From: Chromobotia macracanthus
Taxonomy: Eukaryota; Chordata; Actinopteri; Cypriniformes; Botiidae
DNA: 64,000 bases
Direction of reading: 5' to 3'
NCBI GenBank assembly: GCA_036877525.1
Contig: JAZGTH010000087.1
Span: forward strand, 2,772,001 to 2,836,000
A program made the position numbers and the translations under genes. Every line of letters starts with the position of its first letter. Position 1 is the first letter of the stretch. Below are positions 1-12,200 of this stretch, one piece after another. Under the pieces are notes generated by a model, which did no database searches, was not told the origin of the DNA, and saw nothing but the letters and a program-made list of their open reading frames with translations.

Positions 1-2790
1 ACCTTCTCTGCATTGAGACAATACACAGTCTCTCTTCACAGTTATCCGAGTTTGACATGAACACTGTGTGGAAAAGGATTCTGGGTAATGCTGTTGTAAA
101 ACCTGCACCATTAGAAGACACTTGTTAGAAGACAAAGCGTATAACACAAATGAAAGGGAATAGCATACAGTTTTTAAGAACTCCAAATTAAACAGCTCCA
201 GGTATACAGTATGTTAGCCAAAAGGTGCGTTCACACCTGAGTTTGGGTGGTTTCAAATTTCCACCCTTTTATCAGCCTGATATCACAGGAAGTATGAAGA
301 TAGCTGCAGCAGAGGTGCTGCTCTTTAATTTATCAGCCTGATTCCCTCGGTGGCCTGACTTGCTAGGCGGCGGCGGCTCGTACGGAGCTGTTGTTGAAGA
401 TGGGTCTCACTCCCGATTTAATGAGCACACAGGTTTATCGATAAGCCTGTGGGATACGCCACAAATCTGCTGCGCTTTCTGCAGTTGCTTAGATGCTAGA
501 TTGACGTGTGAAAGATCTTTCTGATTTATGCATGTTTGACAATCAATACAATCAAAAAGCTGGAAGTCTGGCTCCTAGTGAAGATCGTTTGTTTCATCAT
601 CATGTTCTTCACAGTTCTTGCATTCAGCCCATTAAACACTGTGAGGGTCTGTGTTCTATCTGGATCTTCAGTACCATCAGGTCTGTGTGTTAATATCCTG
701 CTGCACACTCATCTAAATGTGCAAACAAGAATGGCCTCAAGAAATGATTGCCTGCCAAGATTTAAAGCAGTTACTGTAGTATGTGTTGGTGGTATCACAA
801 TATATATTTAGTTTTATATTCTTTAAAACATCTATTTTCAGTTTTGAAAAGAAGACATAATGATGTCTTCTTTTAGAGATATGTATGTGTATTTGGGTGA
901 ACTATTTAAGGGGATTATGTGAGACCATGGCTGAGGAGAAGCTCAGCTCTGGTTAGAGGGTCTTGGTTTTGAAAGGTCTTTGTATTGATTTAGGAAAAAT
1001 TCACTGCTGTGAATGACCTTTCAGTCACCTTTTCCTTTCTTCAGCAGAGCAGGACAACAGCTTTAATTAACCTCCTGATACAGCAGGATCTGTCATAACA
1101 CAAACACACAGACACACACACAGACACAGTCACACAAGCATGCATGCATACATCATTGCGATTCTGTATACAAGGTCATACTGTAAATATGAAAAGGGTG
1201 TAATACTGTGTTATTGGTGTTCAATGGTTTTATTGTGTTAACGATACACTAGAGAAATCAGTCATTTAATTAGACAGATGGTGAAATAAAGAATGATAAA
1301 GTCTCTCTCCCTCTCTCAACACACTCACAAACATGCTGATTGGAAGAATCGCATGTTCTTACGTGTCACACTGCCCTCTGTTGAATGAGAGAGGAAATGC
1401 ACGTATCACATAGGCTCAGAATTCATCTCATCAACAGACGTATGAACACACACTCCTTGAAACACAAAATGAAAACACAACTGCATCCAAACCATTCATC
1501 AATCAGCTTTTAAAACTCACATTTAGAGTCAGAGCCTCTGTGCTTCAGGAGGTAACATCCCGATTTTGTGCTCTGTGCTTCAGGAGGTAACATCCCGATT
1601 TGGAGTCACAGTTGCCAAGGAAGTGGTTTAGGAACTCAGCCTATTACTTAATTAAATGCAGTTCTAAAAATATGAGTAATTTCTCCAAATAGTGCCAGAA
1701 TTCTTCTGGGTAAAGAACAAGAGCTATGAATACATTTCTGAGATATTTATGTTGTGAGGTTTCAGAGGTATAGCAATAAAAATTAATTGGAACAAAATGT
1801 GGCCAAATTGTCAGTTGTCAGTCCTCATTTTGTTACCAATAATAGCTGGTGGTTGTAATTAATATCACGAGTTGTCTGTCTACACACAGGACAGTCTCAT
1901 AAATCATTGTGGTGACTTTAATCTTCCACCTCTTTCCATCAGAATCTTGACAAACTTTTTGAGTGACACACAAGTCACTTTCAAACGTACTTTATTGTAC
2001 CTATTGTTATTATGTGCCATTCTGAATTATTCAGTTGTGATTGGTCAATTATGTCCTCAGTATCTACCACTTATGCAGGGACTAAATCATTTCGGACCGC
2101 TCATCCGGACTACTTCACTGTTCCACTTAAATGCAATCTTAGTCTGTCCCTCATACAAAGCTAATCGAATGGCAACCCTTTATTGTTTATGAAAACAAAA
2201 TTGAGCTATACATCCACAAACACATTACAAACTACATGTCTCCTGAGTGATGTTTCCCCATAGGATTGTGTTTACCTACATAATGCCTGGAGTGATAACA
2301 TGATGGTGATCAGTGGAGAATGACCCTCTCGTCTTCTCTGAGGTATGCCAGGTATCTAAAGGATTATTAGGGGTGAACAGAAAGCAATCTCTTTATTTTG
2401 CATCTTGTTTACTAGACAATACCTTCTTCGAATTTCATCCAATTTTATGTTCAATGGTTATTTGCAAAAGGTATCAAGCAATGGAAGGTTATTTCGGTGC
2501 AGCGCTTAATGAGAAAGACACTTACGCCTGTGCGCACAAACACACACATACACACTTACAAAAAGGGTGACCTTTCCCCTCTTGATTCCCTGACATTAAA
2601 CAGCTGTCTGACAGATCACAGAAGCCATAATTACACTGACACATTCAAAGAGGAAAAGAGAGATAGGGAGAGAGAGATAGCTAGAGAGAAACAGAGAGAG
2701 TGTGATAGAGAGAGAGAATGCCACCAGGAGCAGGTATTTTGGCTTTTATCTGGCCTAGGCTAATTAGAAAGTCTTGCACGCCCTGTCAAA
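1..2790. other. intergenic, no gene seen
   Basis: No conserved reading frame. Contains a 35-bp tandem duplication (1536-1601), a short direct repeat TTATCAGCCTGAT (269 and 328), interrupted (CA) stretches (1100-1135, 2538-2556) and a GA-rich region (2656-2720). Confidence 0.6.
1536..1601. repeat. tandem duplication, period 35
   Basis: The 31-bp string CTCTGTGCTTCAGGAGGTAA...CCCGATTT occurs at 1536-1566 and again, identical, at 1571-1601. Confidence 0.9.
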
Positions 2791-2794
2791 CCAT

Positions 2795-2816
2795 ACACAC
2801 ACACACACACACACAC
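2795..2816. repeat. (CA)n microsatellite
   Basis: Uninterrupted AC dinucleotides, about 11 units. Confidence 0.95.
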
Positions 2817-5800
2817 CGTGCCAGCTTTTAATTAAGGAGCTATCCATTGCCTACTGCGACCTTGTAACCCCGCCTTTGAATTTCATTGGACAAGAATGTA
2901 ACCTGTCATGGTGGTATAGCAACTTATCTTAGACCCTAGTTTCTTCATCTTCAACAGTCCAATTCTGCTTTTCTTTGCCTGTCTGCCTCTCTCTCTGTCT
3001 CTCTCAGCTGCTGTGATATGGCTTTTGGCCATCATATGTGAGTGACAGATACTGACACATCCCTAAACAGTCTGTCTTCAGTGTACCGGGTCATCTGAAC
3101 TCACTCTCAGCCTGATTTCCCCTCCTGCAGTCTTCTGCTCTGTGTGTGCCCTGAAGATGGAACTAAAAGCAGCAAGTGTACTACCTTAACCTTTGCAGTT
3201 CTCTATAACTACCTCAACTGATTTTTAATACAGAGTACCTTTTCAGTAACGCTCTACTTTTTCAGTGACAAAACAGCTGCATTGTTGTGTTTGTAATGTG
3301 CAGAACTGTGATTCAGTCCCTGCACAAATGCCTGTGCTGCAATTTGTACCTATAATAGACTAGCAATAGACTGAATAAAACAATACTTATATTACAAAAA
3401 CATTACACTAACTTTTAAATGCTGCTATTCATCGTTGTTTTTGACTGAAACTGATGTTTTATAGCGTAAAAGATCTTTTGAACTGCTGTTTAATGCTTTG
3501 ACCCTAAATTATTTAAAAATGTTTCACGACTCAATTATTGCTTTGACCAATAACAAAAATAAATGTAGCTTGCCAAAACAACCTTAGGACCTTGTAGTGC
3601 ACTACTTAAGATCACCTTGACAGAAATTGAACTTTTTAAAATTATAAACAGCTTGTAGTTCAGGAAGCCACAGGTTCACCAGCACTGTGAGGCAGGCTGT
3701 TATCAGGCCAAAAGAAAAAAGTACCAGTGAGCTACAATGGACACTTCCAAAGAACTAGTCTAGTGGATTCACACTGTGATGTCTGTTCAGTCCAAAAAAA
3801 GAGTCCAAAATATTTTTTCTATTGCTTCAGTTTCTTATGTTTGTTGTGTGTGTGTTAGGGAACGCTTTACTGTTGTGTGTTTTGTGTATTTATGTGTAAA
3901 TGTGTGTTTGACACTTGGCGTAGCGTGACCACAGAGCTCATCCAATCAATGCCCATTTTCAGAGCATGACCCCGTTACCATGCCTCAAACTGCCGGTCCA
4001 CTGAGGGATGCTGTGAGCTGAGACACTCCACTGAGCATGCACACACACACTTTTATATGTCATCTCCTGTCTGAGATATAAATCTCTGGGCATTGTATAA
4101 ATGCATCAGTTATTTAATCACATTTCCTCAGCTTTCCCATTAAATACCATACACGAGTGTTATGGCCAAAACTGCCATTTACATTGATTCTTTGAGCAGA
4201 TACTTGTATTCAAAGAGACTTGGAGGAAACAGTATCAGTGTTGCTGCATTGTGAATTTGCAACCGAAATGTGATTAAAGAGAATGTGATTATAGTTATGA
4301 ACGATTTAAAGGGGGTTATACTCTAAAGAAATCAATTTTTTCTTTTCGAAATCTTTTGAGATTAGATTTTATTGTACTATAAAAACATCTTTTCAAACTT
4401 CCTCCACATTTCAAAAAGGGTAAAATAACTTATTTTAAAACTCTTGTATTTCTGACATTAAAATTGTAAAACATTACAGGGGTCATGGCATTATTTCTTC
4501 ATTTTCTTTTGAAGAAATAATACGATTTTGTGAGAAATGTCCATCTGTAAACAGAAAGAAGATCTGGCTACTGTATTGCATGTCTGGGTACTGTAGATGG
4601 TGAAGTGTTTGTAGCTTGTTTCAACAGCAGTTGTTTAGAATTTACACTTGTCATGTATGTTAAAAAATACTCAGAAATTTTGTTTCAAACAGAGATGGCA
4701 GTAGAGAGGCAAAAGTTACAGATTGCAGCTTTAAGACGTCAAGGTAAAGGCTCACTGATTGGCTAACATCTTTGCATCATAACAAATGTAAAACATTTAA
4801 AGCCCAGTCTGCTCCACAACCACAAATACAACAGCCTGTTGTACACATTACACACATCCAAAGCTTGTACAGATGCACAACTGAAATAACAATGAGAGAA
4901 AACATCAAAGTGGGCGCACTCCCGAATACTTCAGTTATTAGACATGCACAGTTTTGTCGGCAACAATTAAAATACTCTCGGGAACAACAGTGGGACTTTG
5001 TGCTGTGCGCTGAACGCTGACAACAGTGGAAATAATCCTGACTAAAATTCACACCAAAGGGGTTTAGAAGTCTTGTTAAGCCCAGGTAACAAACAGTATG
5101 TGCCAGAAATATCACAAAAATCATCACCAAATGAAATGTATTGTTTACAGGTTTGCTTTTCCATCTTACAATAAGAGTGTCAATGTCTGCATCATAACAT
5201 AACGGGTTAACAAAAACGATCAAAACTTTAAAAAAAAATCTTTTCTAGAGTTAGTATTCCTCTAGAGTTATTGTGCAGACACACAGGTTTCCACAGCCAG
5301 AAGCGGCAGAAGGTTTGGTGAGCGTCCAATTGTCATCATGGCAGTTGGAGCAAAAAGTCTTTCAGGACACGTTTTTTGAACGTTCATCACGCACGTCTTG
5401 AACAAAATGCTGGTGTCTTGAGAGGCATTCTTAAAAGCTGCTCATTAAAACCATTTAAAAAGAGTGCAGACAGATGAATTCTTGCATTTGAAACAGCGAG
5501 ATACAGCGCAGGGGATGGAACAGAACGCAGGGGTTCTGGGACACATTTGTGAACTTTTAACTTGACACAGTGTCTCAACAACTCCTCACAAAACATGCTG
5601 AAAAACATGCCCCAATGGTAAAAGAGGTGATATGGTGTATTTACAAAGACCAAGGATTTAAAAACTGAGCAAAATGTTTTTCTGTGTGAACAACCCTTAA
5701 CAGAACTTTTTGATGTGTAGAAATGTGTAGAAATACTTTACCTACTGAATACCAGTGGGTGGGTCAAGTAGGCATTGATGGTGACACGATCGCCAGTGTG

Positions 5801-7358
5801 ATGTCACAATGAAGGAAGTAGAAAATGACTCTAGTTTGTGGTGTGGTTTTCTTAAATACTTCTTTGCACTGGGGAGGAAGTTTTAGTATGTTCGAATAAT
5901 ATACTGAAGTCTCTATGCCAAAAGATCAAGAAAAATTGACATGTCATATCATGACCCTTTAAACATCTGTCCGCCCGATTCACGATGCCGGTTCAGTGTT
6001 CAGAAACTCAGCCCACCCCCTGTGAGGTAATAAGAGAATGTAGGATAGACATTGTTATTCCTAAATGCCAGAAGAACTAAAAATAAGAGAAAAACTGGGT
6101 CTGTCAACCCGTGTGCTGTTCCTGGCTGTGTGAAGCACTTGCCACTCTGTATATCTTCTGAAGGATCCCAGAGTTAGGAAAGAATGTGTGAGAGTCTATT
6201 TTTAACAGGGGGCTGATCATTTGAGGGCCTGACATTAACAGTTTGTGAAGCACATTTCAAGGGTCAGAGAGGGAGGCTGGAGAATGCCAATGAAAAGTAA
6301 ATGATGACTGTTTTTGGTGCACAAACCATAAGACTTTAAATGGACCTGAGGGAAGGAAGTCAGTGCTCATGGAAGAAATGTGTCTTTGACCTTTTTTATA
6401 ATTGTCAGCTGATTGGGCTGAGTTTATTATTAGCATGTTTTTCTCAAGAAAGCATTTTGAAGGAAGAACTTTCAAGAGGTTTCTGAAGAAGTTTCTCTTG
6501 TGATTGCGTGTGTGAGTGTGTTTGCCATTTATTGAAGCGGGAAGAAGAGAAAGACAAAAGAGTGAGGGAAATCTTCCTCTTAAAAACCCCTCATGTATTG
6601 TTATCCACACAAGGACCAATGATCTTTACTTTCTGTGCTCATCACTATGGTGGGCAGCAACATACACACACACATATTCTTGATTGTGTAATGTTACTTT
6701 AATATCAGTGCATCCCTTTTATAGAAATTGTTTGGAAATTCAAGGTCTTCATTTTTCAACATTTCATTTTTAAAGCACAGATCCATAATTTTTTGGCAAA
6801 ATACCAAAGACATCATTATACTCACCCAGACTAACTGTCTTAAGGATGTGCTAGCTTACCCATCATCCCTCAGGCTATTAAATTTCATTTATTATAAAAT
6901 AAATGTGCCCTCAGTTAAAGAAGTACAGTCCAATGTGGACGTGACATTTGAATGTGGAACAGGACCGGGATCTAGACAGGCACATTTCTGCCATTAAATT
7001 TGGAAAATCTCATTTCTGGCTAAGATTAGACAATGTAATTGGCATTTTGGACTCATTTAGACACATTTCTCTGTGCCCTCCACATTCCTCCAGTGGAAGC
7101 ATCCAAGCACCATCCACTCACAGATCAGCCATTTTCAGGTCGATAATAAAGACCCAAAGGGCAACAAATGTGTATTTGGTCAAAGCCCACTGAGCTTTGC
7201 ACAAACCCTCCTAAAAAAGAACAATCTTGGCACTGTAAATAAAAATGGTACAGCGTTTCTGTCAAACCTTATACCTGTACATAAAATGAGGTTCAATGGG
7301 CACTGAAAGTATAAGCGACTTTAACAGGGGCTCCACTGTGACACAGATTTTTAGTGGA
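2817..7358. other. intergenic, no gene seen
   Basis: AT-rich, no conserved reading frame. Holds a short hairpin at 4490-4521 (11-bp perfect arms ATTATTTCTTC/GAAGAAATAAT), a dispersed repeat copy at 4681-4740, and TAAT/ATTA-rich unique sequence near 4060-4150. Confidence 0.6.
4681..4740. repeat. dispersed repeat, copy 1
   Basis: TGTTTCAAACAGAGATGGCA and the following 40 bp align with 23030-23090 at roughly 80% identity by eye. Both end in GATTGCAGCTTTAA. Confidence 0.65.
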
Positions 7359-7368
7359 AAAAAAAAAA

Positions 7369-7424
<56 letters not shown>
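7359..7424. repeat. poly(A) plus (AT)n microsatellite
   Basis: A run of 13 A followed by about 25 TA units with one interruption (TATATAAATATA). Confidence 0.95.
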
Positions 7425-7426
<2 letters not shown>

Positions 7427-8224
7427 AAAGGTAATATGTTAACATCAACCACAGTAGTAAGTTTACTCAACTTAGCGTAACGTTTCATTGTCCTTCCAAT
7501 ATTAAAATATGATTTACAGTACAGTACAGTGTTTGTCTCTGTACATTATCCATGATGAATAATTTTACTATTTAAAAAAAATGGCTGAAAATGAAAGAAG
7601 TATCAGAAAGACATACGTCTTACTTACAACAGTAAAATAAACAGTAGCCTGGCGGCATCGCCGGTGAAATAATCACAGCTAAGCTGAGATCTTGAGCTAA
7701 CATAAAGATGATTTTAGCCTGAGAATAAGGTCTTACACCCTCAATTCACAAAAGAATAAATTAAAACTTGTATAATTTCAGATATTTCTTTGTGCATTAA
7801 TAGAGTCAGTCAGTAATATTTTACACAATAGAATTATAAACTTCCTGAAAAACACAATGTTCTGAACATTGAGCCGATTGGCTTTCTTAATTATCAAACT
7901 GACCACAAACCCTACACATCCAAACCAGTAAACATGACAACCAAACACAAAATGGCACAATCTTGCATGGTTCATTCTATTCAAAAAGTCATTTTTTTTC
8001 ATGACAGATTGAAGTAAAAATTTGGCATTGGGTAAAGTTTATAACATAATGAAATCTATATACGCATACAATATAAAAAATGTGCAAAAACAATTGGCGA
8101 GTAATGTACTGAATTCTGCACTTAAAAAGACCAATGTGGCAGGAATGTAGCCTGAAACCAACACCTTTCAAATTTACATTAAAGAATTAGCACTTTGAAC
8201 CATCTACAGTTCCTGTACAATACA
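7425..8224. other. intergenic, no gene seen
   Basis: AT-rich sequence between the (AT)n tract and the LINE fragment. Nothing recognisable on either strand. Confidence 0.6.
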
Positions 8225-9290
8225 GCGAAACCTCATCTGAGCTCTATATGCAGATGACCTGGTGCTGCTGTGGGTGGATCATCCCTTAAGGGACTGCAGC
8301 ACCTGGACCTGAGAACTGCTGCCAGACGCGGACTGCAGAAAACCTAAAAATCCATTACAGTCTTTCGAGAAAGGTCCAGATGTCAGAAACACAGATACCA
8401 AATGACTCCAGGCAGTATTGCCTAGAGCACAGAGTGCAGTATACTAACTTGGCCTAATTATCACTGCATGAGGGAGTTTGGCAGTGAATAAACTAAAAGA
8501 AAAATACTGAAGAGCTCTATGTGCATTTCAGGAAAACTTGTAAAGGATCACAATGCAGTATCGATATCAATCACAATCTGACAATATATGAAACATCTCC
8601 TTGTGCTTTAATTGTAGTGATGTGTGGGGACGCACTCACTTATGAGCTAATTGATCTTGAAAAACAAAGAACATGGTTGATTTTACAGTGTTTTTTTACA
8701 CGTTATGTTCTTACTATAGTAACAACAGTAAATTACCCATTCACCTAACCTGAAAACAAACCCTAACCCTATAGTAAGTACACGCTGTTAATTAATATTA
8801 CATTACTTGTATTAGTAACAAGGACACCTTAAAATAAAGTTAAAAACAACAGTACGTAGGGCAAAAATAATCTGACTCCCACTGATTACATACTGTACAA
8901 AAAAAGACTTTTGGTTGCACCTAAATTCAATCTGACAGAATAATTCAGAACACAAGGATCATGCAAGTAAATGCAAAATAAATTACAATTGATCAGACCC
9001 TTCAAACAGACTGTGAATTGGAAGAGTGTCTCCTTGCTGTCAGGATACAGAGATGGATCCTGACCAAGTACAGGCTCATTGACCACAGTCTAGCCATAGA
9101 GAGAGAGAGCGAGAGATTTAAATGGGTGCCCAGAGTGTGTGCTCTCTGTACCACAGGCAACTGTAAGCAACAAAGGACATTTTTATGGAGAAATTTACAA
9201 ACATCATAAACAATTACTTGGATAATAGCTGGAGAGGAAAATACAACAGCACTGGCAGCTAGATACATTGTAACATGACACAGCAAAACT
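8225..9290 (+). pseudogene. degraded non-LTR retrotransposon (LINE) ORF2 remnant
   Basis: Bases 8241-8273 read ALYADDLVLLW, the YADD-type catalytic motif of reverse transcriptases. In the same frame, 8448-8546 reads LGLIITA*GSLAVNKLKEKY*RALCAFQEN, resembling a conserved block after the RT domain. Still in frame, 9018-9168 reads ...LTKYRLIDHSLAIE...WVPRVCALCTTGN, a C-terminal block with a CxxC pair, and 9231-9275 gives GEENTTALAARYIVT. Stop codons interrupt it at several points. The stretch 8550-8990 between the blocks is too decayed to align and includes a separate repeat-like piece (8700-8850). The element is dead. The clade is not resolved; L1/Tx1-like elements carry similar blocks. Confidence 0.7.
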
Positions 9291-12200
9291 GTGTAATTTT
9301 ACCCTTGTGTATTATGACCTTCAGTATGTGTGTGTATGTGTAGATGTAACGTTTCATTTTGTAATGTTAGTCTTTATATAATATATACAAACACTGTGGA
9401 CGGCTGTTCCTATTTTTTTAGAGGAGATAGAAAAGGTGTAAAACCTAATTCTCACTTCAGTTCTGCCTGAGTACAGTGAGCTTCACAAATACCTTATTCT
9501 TAACATCTACTGTTCTAAATACAATCACATCACAGCAAAGACAATATAGTTATATTTTTTTAATTATTTTTGTGTCTGTGTTAGTGTGGGAGTATGTGTT
9601 GATGCAGTTCATTTCGAATGGAAATCTTTCCCTAAGCTACGAATGAAAACCCGCCGTCTGATTACCGAGCATTTAAAAACATTTTGTCTGCTCGGCTCCC
9701 CTCTCCTCGCCAGGCGAGGGCTCAGAGGAACAGCACACTCCCTGTTGACTCATACCTCACGCCTCATGCTTTCAGACACACACGTGCGCACACACACACA
9801 CCTGCTCTCTACAGATAAGTGGAGTCTCTGGGCAGGCCTGGCACTGATGGAATTTTGTTCAGCCTGTTTGCCAGAGCACAGCAAATGTTGCCAGTTTACA
9901 CTCATCCCCAACGCTCTCCATTTTCTCTCTCTCCACCTCTCTGTATCGCTCTCCAGTGTCTCATCTTCATTCTCTCTCCCTGTTCATCTTCTGGCTCTCA
10001 TTACAGAGGGTACAGTGGTGAGATCCTTTCTCAGGACAAGCAGGATTAAGTTCACCGCTCTAACACTCACCAGCCGCTTCATATTGTCCCCACATGGCTG
10101 AAACATGCTTCATTCATACAAATTTTATTATTGCGTTTTCACAGCTAATTGGAAAGCATGCAGGATTCTGTCGATTAATGCAATTTTGCAAAAATGTAAA
10201 TTGACTCTGGTACTTGAGTAGATGATTCTGGTTACCATTATTGCTTCAGTACTGCTTAATAATCTGGTTATTAGGAGCTCAAGCTCATTATTTTGGTCTT
10301 TATGAAGTACAGGGCTGGTGTAATTATTTGCCATCGCGGGCGTCTTTCATGGTTCGGGTAACCTGCATGCTTAATTCCAAGTTGCGATCACAGGGGATCA
10401 CGATTGTTTCCATTGCCTTAAAAAAATGTTGAAAACAAATAATTAATAAATGAAAGACAAAAAGTGATCAAACTGTTTCAAGTTGCGAACCCAAAAAGTG
10501 AAAGCTTTTGTTTCAAAGCTTTGATGAGTTGTCAGCAAACATTCACTTTCCTCATACTCTGTGTTGTTATTGAGTTATTTATACTCTGTTTGTATCATTA
10601 TTTATGTAATATTTCCCTCATTATTTTCATATTTCGTGGAGATGTGTGATGATCTGTGTGTTCCCCACAAGCTTTTGAAGTGATCTCAGTTGATCTCCCT
10701 TGTTCATGGAAACGCAACATCACCTCAGATTTAAGAAATAAGACTGCCTTCTGGCCGAAAGGTACATGACTATTAATTTTCTAGCCCTTAAAAAAAGTAT
10801 CACAAGAACATTTTGGCATAAACGTTTAAGACTTTAGAGGAACAAAGAGCTTAACGATACCAAGCAATAACCTAAGAACTTCAGAACCTTGTTCTGTCAA
10901 GTATAGACATAAATTTGATGTCATGTTGGCAGGCTGTTAAAGTGACTAGAACCAACAGAATGTGTGAGTCTTCATTTTGGTTTGTGTATGCAGGTTACAT
11001 TTTTAGATACAGCTGCCCTGCTTACACTTGTCCTTTTAAATAAGCCTCCGGTGAACTTATCGTTCAGTCGAGTTCTTTTCCTAATACCTCACCAGTGAAA
11101 ATAGAACGATTCAAAATCCAGCATCTTCCGTAATCCCCTCCGAAGGTCCACATAACAAGTCTGAACATGGGTCCCAGTAACTGAGGTGTGTCTTCTTGTG
11201 AAATAAACGATACTTTATAGGGGGTCGCGCTGGGTATTTGTTTGTGATAGAAAGAAGTTTTGTACTCTGCAGGGGGTGTTGTGGTGAGATAGGCACAGGC
11301 AGTAGACTGTATGTGTGTGTGTGAGGAGAGATGAATGGCTAGATAATAATAACAGGGTCCAGGTAATCTAGTCCTGTCGGACTCACGACTCCCCACTGTG
11401 TTCTAAAGCTGCAACCAGTGTAACTATGGGGACGTGCTTTCGACTCAACAACTTCTGCTCCTCAACTCCTGAAACCTCCCATCACAGACTCGCTTCTCCC
11501 TACTTGTCCTCAAAAGCTCTGTCAATAAGTCCCCCATTTCTCCTTTGGTGGAGCACACCTCCACTTCCAGTGCATCTTCTCCACTTGAGAAGATAAGTGT
11601 CCTGCTATGCTCTGCAGGAACCTAATATCAGTGTTCCCTGTTCTTCCTCTCGTAGGCTCCTGCTCTGTGTCGAACATAATTTTCTGTCTGGAGTACAAAA
11701 GTGATTATCCTTGGCTGAATGGCTGGTTATGAGGAAGAGAGAGAGATATGGGAAAGGATGAAAGCGTCACAGAGGTTATAAGCTTCGTCCCCTTCTTTCT
11801 TCTGTTTCTGCTATGTCCAATCAGTGAGAACATTAAGGATGTCTATGCAGGTGGTGATAACCTAGTTGAAAATTGAACAATAATAGGTTTGAATTCCAAG
11901 GACTCTTGGGTAAGTAAGTGAATCAGCAAATGAAGAATTATAGAAGTCTAACTCCCTTTCTGAAGAGTGCTACGATAGTGCAGGAAGTCATTGGACCCAG
12001 CTGGGTTTGCTTACAGTCGTGCTGAATACAAATTCCTGTGAAACAGAATAAAATATAAAGGCGTCTGTGGCGCACTCCTATTTAATACAGTTCATTCAAG
12101 GTTTGGTTACAGAAAATCGTGCACACATAGCGCATCCCAAATGGGTTGATGATTGATGTAATAAAAAAGAAATATCAAAAACAAAGACAAAAGATGATTA

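Noticed and set aside
4777..5223. Minus-strand open frame of 148 codons, rich in Cys
   Set aside because: No family resemblance, no splice or promoter context, AT-rich intergenic DNA.
8760..8775. CCCTAACCCTA, telomere-like
   Set aside because: Only about two units; part of a diverged dispersed repeat.
9586..10101. Open frame of 171 codons on the plus strand
   Set aside because: Composition is low-complexity (Ser/Leu-rich, His-Thr from CA repeats), it starts at a non-ATG codon and shows no domain. Chance frame.
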